Positions 59,080-64,000 of a DNA stretch of 64,000 nucleotides are shown one piece after another. Where the stretch lies: the NCBI GenBank assembly GCA_001986395.2, contig MQVO02000035.1, positions 153,639 to 217,638 on the forward strand, in the 5' to 3' direction. The stretch comes from Irpex lacteus. Taxonomy: Eukaryota > Basidiomycota > Agaricomycetes > Polyporales > Irpicaceae. Each line of letters starts with the position of its first letter. Position 1 is the stretch's first letter. Below the pieces are notes generated by a model that saw only the letters and a list, made by a program, of their open reading frames with translations, was not told the DNA's origin and made no database searches. The position numbers and the translations under genes were made by a program.

Positions 59080-62000
59080 ATGGAAATAGAAGAGGCGGCT
59101 CCGCTACCGTCCGAAAGTGCCCTGTCAGGGAATGGCCGCATCGACGAAGAAGAGTGGAGAGAATGGCAGGAATGGAGGCAGTGGAGGCAGTGGAAAGAGA
59201 GTACTCAGACCTTGAGGAAGAGCACTGTAGACTCTTCGAAGACGACGAGACATATATATCATCTTCAGTGAGTGCATCTCCGAAGAGCCCCATCGGTTGA
59301 ACAAGGTTAAGCGACATCATGCTACATCTCAGGTGCCCGCCAGCGAATCTGGGATCATTCAAGGAGGAGGCCACACTCAGGGGCAAAAGCCACGCGGCAA
59401 AGACGAAAAACACTACATACTGGCTGGCCAGCCTCTGGTTGGGCAGCCTTAGACAAGGTTATTCGCGAGTTTGATGAGGAGAAAGTGCGGGACTGCAAGG
59501 AGGATATCGATACTCTCCTCGTATTCGTGCGTATCCTGATGAGATTTCGACGACATGCTTCTGACTCCATCTGAAGGCCGGTCTATTTTCTGCTGTATTG
59601 ACTGCGTTCCTCGTTGAATCCTACTCGCTGCTGCTCGAGGATACAGCCGGCGAGAGTCTCACCACGTTACGACAAATAGCAGCTCAAACGTCGAGTTATC
59701 AATCTCTCGGAAACTCGATCAATTCCACGGTGGCTGCTGCGACTTACCCATCAGCCCCCTTCCAACCCTCTCCCGTGAATATTCGCATCAACGTGCTCTG
59801 GTTTGCGAGCCTTCTATTCAGCCTCATCTCAGCCTCATTCGGCATTCTAGTCAAGCAATGGTTGCGGGAATACCTAGCTGTTCAAAACCCCTCTCCTCAG
59901 GCTCGTCTGCGCGTCCCGACACCTACGTTATCCAGAACTCGCAAAATGGCAGATATTCGAGATCGCGGCCTTCCTGCCTCTATTGCTGCAGCTCTCTCTT
60001 GCGCTATTCTTCATTGGGCTATGTTATTTCACTGCTTCAGTTCATTCCAGCATCGGCCATACTGCGCTACCCCTTGTTGCTGGGTGGGCATTCTGCTTCA
60101 TCACTGTCACGCTACTCCCCCTATTCTATCCTCGCTGTCCTTACCGCACCACATTGCTCAAGATCGTATTCATTCTGTTTCATCGTCTTGTTGGACGGCT
60201 GGCTTCGCAAACCGCAAGATGGGCCAAGGACAGAGTTCTGGGATCCAGAGAGGGTAACGGATATCTCTCTAAGGTCATGGTCTGGCTTTATGGGAATATC
60301 CATTTGAAAATTCTTCCATATGTCAAGGGAGTACGACGAGTGCGATGAGGCCAACGTAGTCCGTATTCACAAGAAGGATCTGGACATACTCGCGGATGCG
60401 GATGCCATACAGTCCAACGACGAACTTCTTGGCACCACCATAGCGGAAGCTGCGAACCAAGTCTCCATTCATTCGAATACACTTGACAACCTTCCAACAT
60501 TTGTCCTTCGAATCCTAGTCAATCGGCTCGCGATGTCCGCTCATCTTGACTGGATGCATGCCCTTGTCGTCGACCTGCGCACGACCGATATCACGTTACG
60601 TGCGCGGAACGCAGTCTTGGATATGATCGAGCACTACTATTGGAGAATATCGCCGGAGAACATGGCCTTATTCACGTCCTGGCAAGGATCCCTCCGGTCA
60701 ACCTTTGTTCTTGGGTTAATGCTTTCTCTGTCAGGACGCGACGTCGCACAGATACCTCATCTAACGTCGCTCTTATCTTCTCGACCCATGGCTGACCACC
60801 TCCCGGAGTTCTGTCGCGAGATAGTGCGACGCGTCCATCGGTCCGCCAGTTCAATCAGTTCGAGCGGAATGGTCCGACCGTACGCCCGTACCATCATCCG
60901 GCTGCTGGAAGGGATTACTGGACTCCAAGATGTTATAGATACTTGGGTAAAGCCAACCTGGATTCTGGATGCGATATTACACCAGTACAAAAGTGGGAGC
61001 ACGGAGAGCAGTATTGAATTCATATGCGGAGACGATTTGCTATCTGATATACCTAGGAACGTCGCTGCCTGGCCTTGGCAAACGATGCCTGAGGAGCTGA
61101 ATATCGCGGTGCCCGAATTTCTCCAGAAGCACCTCGCCCACTTATATTACCTAATTGACGACCCCGATACACAAAGCCTTGCGCGCCCTGGAACTCATAT
61201 CCTAGCGGGGCACGAAGCCCGTAGTCGACACCTCTGTCACAGAAAATGCTGGTGACGTTGTTCTGTACGGCTCGTTATCACCGCCAGCTGTGGTCCAGGG
61301 CTTCCTGGAGGTTGACTTGCTGGAAGATGCTTACTGCCACACCGGGGCAGTGCGGCGACGTTGGCTACCGCGGTAAACAATACTCCCTCAGCGGACATTT
61401 TGTGTGCGCTGAGTCAAGTGATCCCGACAAGCATGAGACATCAATTTCGTTCACAGATCGGGGGCACTTTCGGTACGTCCACCAGCAACATATTCTGATA
61501 TTTCACTCTGAATCACGTCTGATTCCGAAGGCATAGAATCCCAGCAAGACATGCCCTCATATTGGAAGTCTGTCCTCGCCCGTACACCTGTCCTTCCCAA
61601 TCCCATTAGGAGCGGCTGTATCCTCAGACTTTGCTGTTTTCTCTGTGTAATTCTCTCATCCTCATCCATGGGCACCAGTCGCCCAGTCTTTCACGAGATG
61701 CGTGGATGGAGATTTTTATCATCTTATCCGACATCATCGAGCGAATTGATGTCGCTAGCCTAGACACCTCGGACGATCCAGCGAAGTTCAAAATCAAGAA
61801 ACTCGCTACAGCCTGTCTCGAGGTGATCCGGCACGAGGAGGTCAATGCGCGCTCTTGGGAGGAGTGGCCTTGGACGGCGAAGAAAGGCGTGCTTGTGTTT
61901 CGTGCGCATTCGGAAGGAAGTCTGGATAAGATTCGACGGATGGTGGCTGAGTGGCGATCTCCGCCAATGCACTCGGTCTTCCCGGAGCGGCTGGTCGTTG

Positions 62001-62122
62001 CTCTTGAACGTCTGGCAGAGCATTCTTGGTGGCAGCCGGTGAGTATAGAAGGGGAGGTGCGGAAAATACGGACATGCGGTGTATCTGTCATAATTTGCTG
62101 TGTCCTCGTATCAAGCAGCTGA
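59080..62122 (+). pseudogene. DUF6535-type membrane protein locus, frame-broken
   Basis: The DUF6535 pattern is clear but scattered over several frames. GWAALDKVIREFDEEKV and CKEDIDTLLVF (to 59527) splice with an AAG acceptor to AGLFSAVLTAFLVESYSLLL. WFASLLFSLISASFGILVKQ follows. At 59915-59917 one extra C shifts the frame: the family sequence continues as RHLRYPELAKWQIFEIAAF only in the next frame. A further shift is needed near 60320 to reach DLDILADADAIQSNDELL and the helical C-terminal part. A third break before GWAALDKV (about 59430) is unexplained by any GT-AG intron I could find. Additional in-family-looking sequence occupies 61631-62122 in yet another frame. DUF6535 proteins are abundant agaricomycete membrane proteins of unknown role. 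Several independent breaks favour a pseudogene over a sequencing error, but assembly error is not excluded. Confidence 0.65.
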
Positions 62123-63277
62123 AAGACGAGCTACTGATGTTATAATACCTTGGTATACTAGTGGACACTGCTGGTGGTAACAAAAACTAGAAAGAGGAAT
62201 GTGGGAGTCATAGTGGACGAGTGGCAGGATGACCCGAGGGCCGCAGGCATGCGCATCAGACCCCAAGTCGCCATGGATGCAGGGATCGTGGTGATGAGCC
62301 TACAATTGCATGAGTCAAACACTCCATCCTCTGTTATACCATCCACTCACATGTATTACTTGGAGTTCTTTGCCTTCACAAGTTTGGCCTTGGAGAAAGT
62401 GCCTTCGTCGATACTAAGCTCGGCGGCACTGCCAAGTTCGATCATCTCCGCCTCGAGGGCGTAAACATCCGGCAATGGATGAAATGTGCGTCGTGTATGC
62501 GACGAAGCACCTCCTTCATCCAGACTCTGCAGGTGATTCTGGGCTCTGTTTCTTCTTCGACGACCGGGACTGCCATGGGAATGAGAGCTAATAGAGACTT
62601 CAAATACTCTGCCGTGAAGCCTTTCTCAGGATTCAGCTCGCCTATGACAGCGGCCACGCAGACAGCATCAGACTGGCCAAGTGAGTATTCGCCCGCGCCT
62701 CAAATGCCCACTGCCCCGGATTGATCGTAGCATGCAGCTTCATGCCTGGCACCGGACACGCTTGGCTAGCAGAGGTGTTCGGGGTGAAATTTGAAAGGAA
62801 CCAGTGAAAGCGCTGATTGCCCAGCAAGGACAAGTCAAGAGTAAATCTGCGGGTAGACTGTGGCAGGGTCAATGACAACGAACTTCTGCTGAGAACCCAT
62901 GGCGAGGAGGTCGGCGAGGAGGCTAGGACAAGCGTACCACTTCCTGGAGAAAACTTGAACGCTGACCGTCAGGTCCCTGGGAGGCGGTAGATATCGATGT
63001 TAATGAGCTCAGGGTCTGATCTTCCAAAACGGCATGTCGAATCAAGACCGTAGTCGCAGTACAGGATGGAGTTCGAGCCAGCACCCTGGTATACGTCTTT
63101 TGACTGTCTTTGCATACGTTGATGCACTCTGATTAGCTGGGCGGCTCGACGCTATATGATGACATTAGTAGCCACGTGGTGTCAGCGTGCTGGACCCGGA
63201 AGTGATCCAGGTCCTTCGCAATCGCTTCCCTGTGACTACACCTGCACCGCATCTCGCACGCACTACACATCGCAAAT
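62123..63277. other. Region without a supported gene
   Basis: Short frames on both strands (for example plus 62174-62464, minus 62642-62878) without recognisable domains; possibly decayed coding sequence continuing from the DUF6535 locus. Confidence 0.4.
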
Positions 63278-64000
63278 ATGGTATCGCTATTTCACCACAT
63301 TCTTTTGCGGCTTCTTCGACTCTTCTCCTACGAGCGGCGTGTTCGTTTCTGGCATAAGATGGAACGCTCTGACTTCAAAGTCATGGGCGTCGCGCTTCCA
63401 CTCGGACTCTTCATAAAGCATACTAGCAATGCTTATGAAGCCACGGTCCTCCCCTATGTCGCCAAGCATACGACGATTCCTGTTCCCACCGTCATCGACA
63501 ATGTTCAACTCGGAGAGGACCATTTTCTTCTCGTTATGACCAAGATGCCTGGCAGCAGTCTTGACCCTATATTTCGAGACATGACAGCAGAACAGACAAC
63601 ATGTATAGTCCGCCAGCTTTCCGGTCTGTTGGCCCAGATTCGCGCCATACCATCTCCACAACCAGGAGTATGTGGGTTGGGTGGCGGAGCGATTATCGAC
63701 AATCGACTGTCGTTTTCTATGCATCCTTGGGGTCCTTTCCCCTCCGTTTCCGATTTTCACGACTGTCTGATCAAGCGATCTGCCCTCCGCCTCGATGAAT
63801 GCGAACATCCGGACGAGATTCTTTCCACGATCAAGAAGAGTCACTCCAAGGCTCATCGTGTGTGTTTCACACACAACCGACTTTCACCCCGGTAAATCCT
63901 TGTTGATGATGAATATAACGTGACCGCGCTGGTGGATTGGGAGATGTCCGCCTGGATGCCCGAGTATTGGTATGTGCTGCAGCGTTGCAAATTTGCTCGG
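63278..64000 (+). pseudogene. Aminoglycoside-phosphotransferase-like kinase, inactivated, cut by window edge
   Basis: From the ATG at 63278 the frame shows the fungal APH-like kinase order: YVAKHTTIPVPTV, LLVMTKMPGSSL, a helical region with LSGLLAQIRAIPSP, and then the catalytic loop. That loop should read H-x-D-x4-N (family HNDLSPRN); here it reads HNRLSPR followed by TAA at 63893-63895. So Asp is replaced by Arg and the Asn codon by a stop. After the stop the same frame continues as ILVDDEYNVTALVDWEMSAW, the DxD-type second metal-binding region, and runs to the window edge. Active members are small-molecule or protein kinases using ATP. Loss of both catalytic residues plus the in-frame stop indicates a dead gene, or a truncated 205 aa product without activity. 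Upstream exons are not obvious. Confidence 0.7.

Overview
The window reads as a 64 kb piece of a filamentous basidiomycete genome, most likely Agaricomycetes. The support is: short introns (mostly 48-70 nt) with GTRNGY donors and YAG acceptors in almost every gene, no operons, genes on both strands separated by 0.4-5 kb, and several families expanded in mushrooms and polypores (NACHT-WD40 receptors, F-box proteins, DUF6535 proteins, 7-TM fungal membrane proteins, GH131, Crinkler-type N-termini). There are no rRNA genes, no convincing tRNAs and no CRISPR. Exon models were built by hand and checked by phase arithmetic and family similarity from memory; no database search was run.

Layout. 1-4,056: two head-to-tail F-box-type paralogues on the minus strand, the left one broken by two in-frame stops, with an odd CCCAAGAC-rich repeat between them. 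5,601-8,303: a WD40 protein and a three-exon agaricomycete family protein, both minus. 8,304-13,684: gene-poor stretch holding a 547 bp element with perfect 21 bp terminal inverted repeats. 13,685-23,482 (plus): a KR-rich low-complexity protein, a Jip5/WDR55-like ribosome-biogenesis protein, and a 29-exon SNF2 helicase with a RING finger. 24,346-29,258 (minus): a seven-exon NACHT-WD40 STAND receptor. 30,992-31,518 (minus): a Crinkler-type N-terminal domain gene. 32,657-36,105 (minus): a large Ser-rich disordered coiled-coil protein. 38,194-38,733 (minus): a small F-box-like protein. 40,583-42,541 (plus): a STAND-type helical N-terminal domain fused to ankyrin repeats. 44,950-50,043 (plus): an OPT oligopeptide transporter and a secreted GH131 glucanase. 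50,514-54,040 (plus): an NF-X1-type zinc finger/R3H protein. 54,418-55,500 (minus): a six-TM-type membrane protein. 56,738-58,278 (plus): a fungal 7-TM protein. 59,080-62,122 (plus): a frameshifted DUF6535 locus. 63,278-64,000 (plus): an aminoglycoside-phosphotransferase-like kinase that has lost both catalytic residues of its HxDxxxxN loop.

How the genes fit together. Housekeeping genes (Jip5, SNF2-RING, NFX1) are interspersed with accessory genes. The accessory set includes several parts seen in fungal intracellular recognition systems: a NACHT-WD40 receptor, a stand-alone WD40 propeller, a STAND-type N-domain on ankyrin repeats and a Crinkler N-domain. OPT and GH131 sit together and both suit nutrient acquisition from plant or fungal cell walls. 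The most unusual items are the terminal-inverted-repeat element, the decayed members of expanded families, recurrent AAG 3' splice sites, a GC-AG intron next to a tandem exon duplication, and a possible 32 nt intron or frameshift in the NACHT-WD40 gene.
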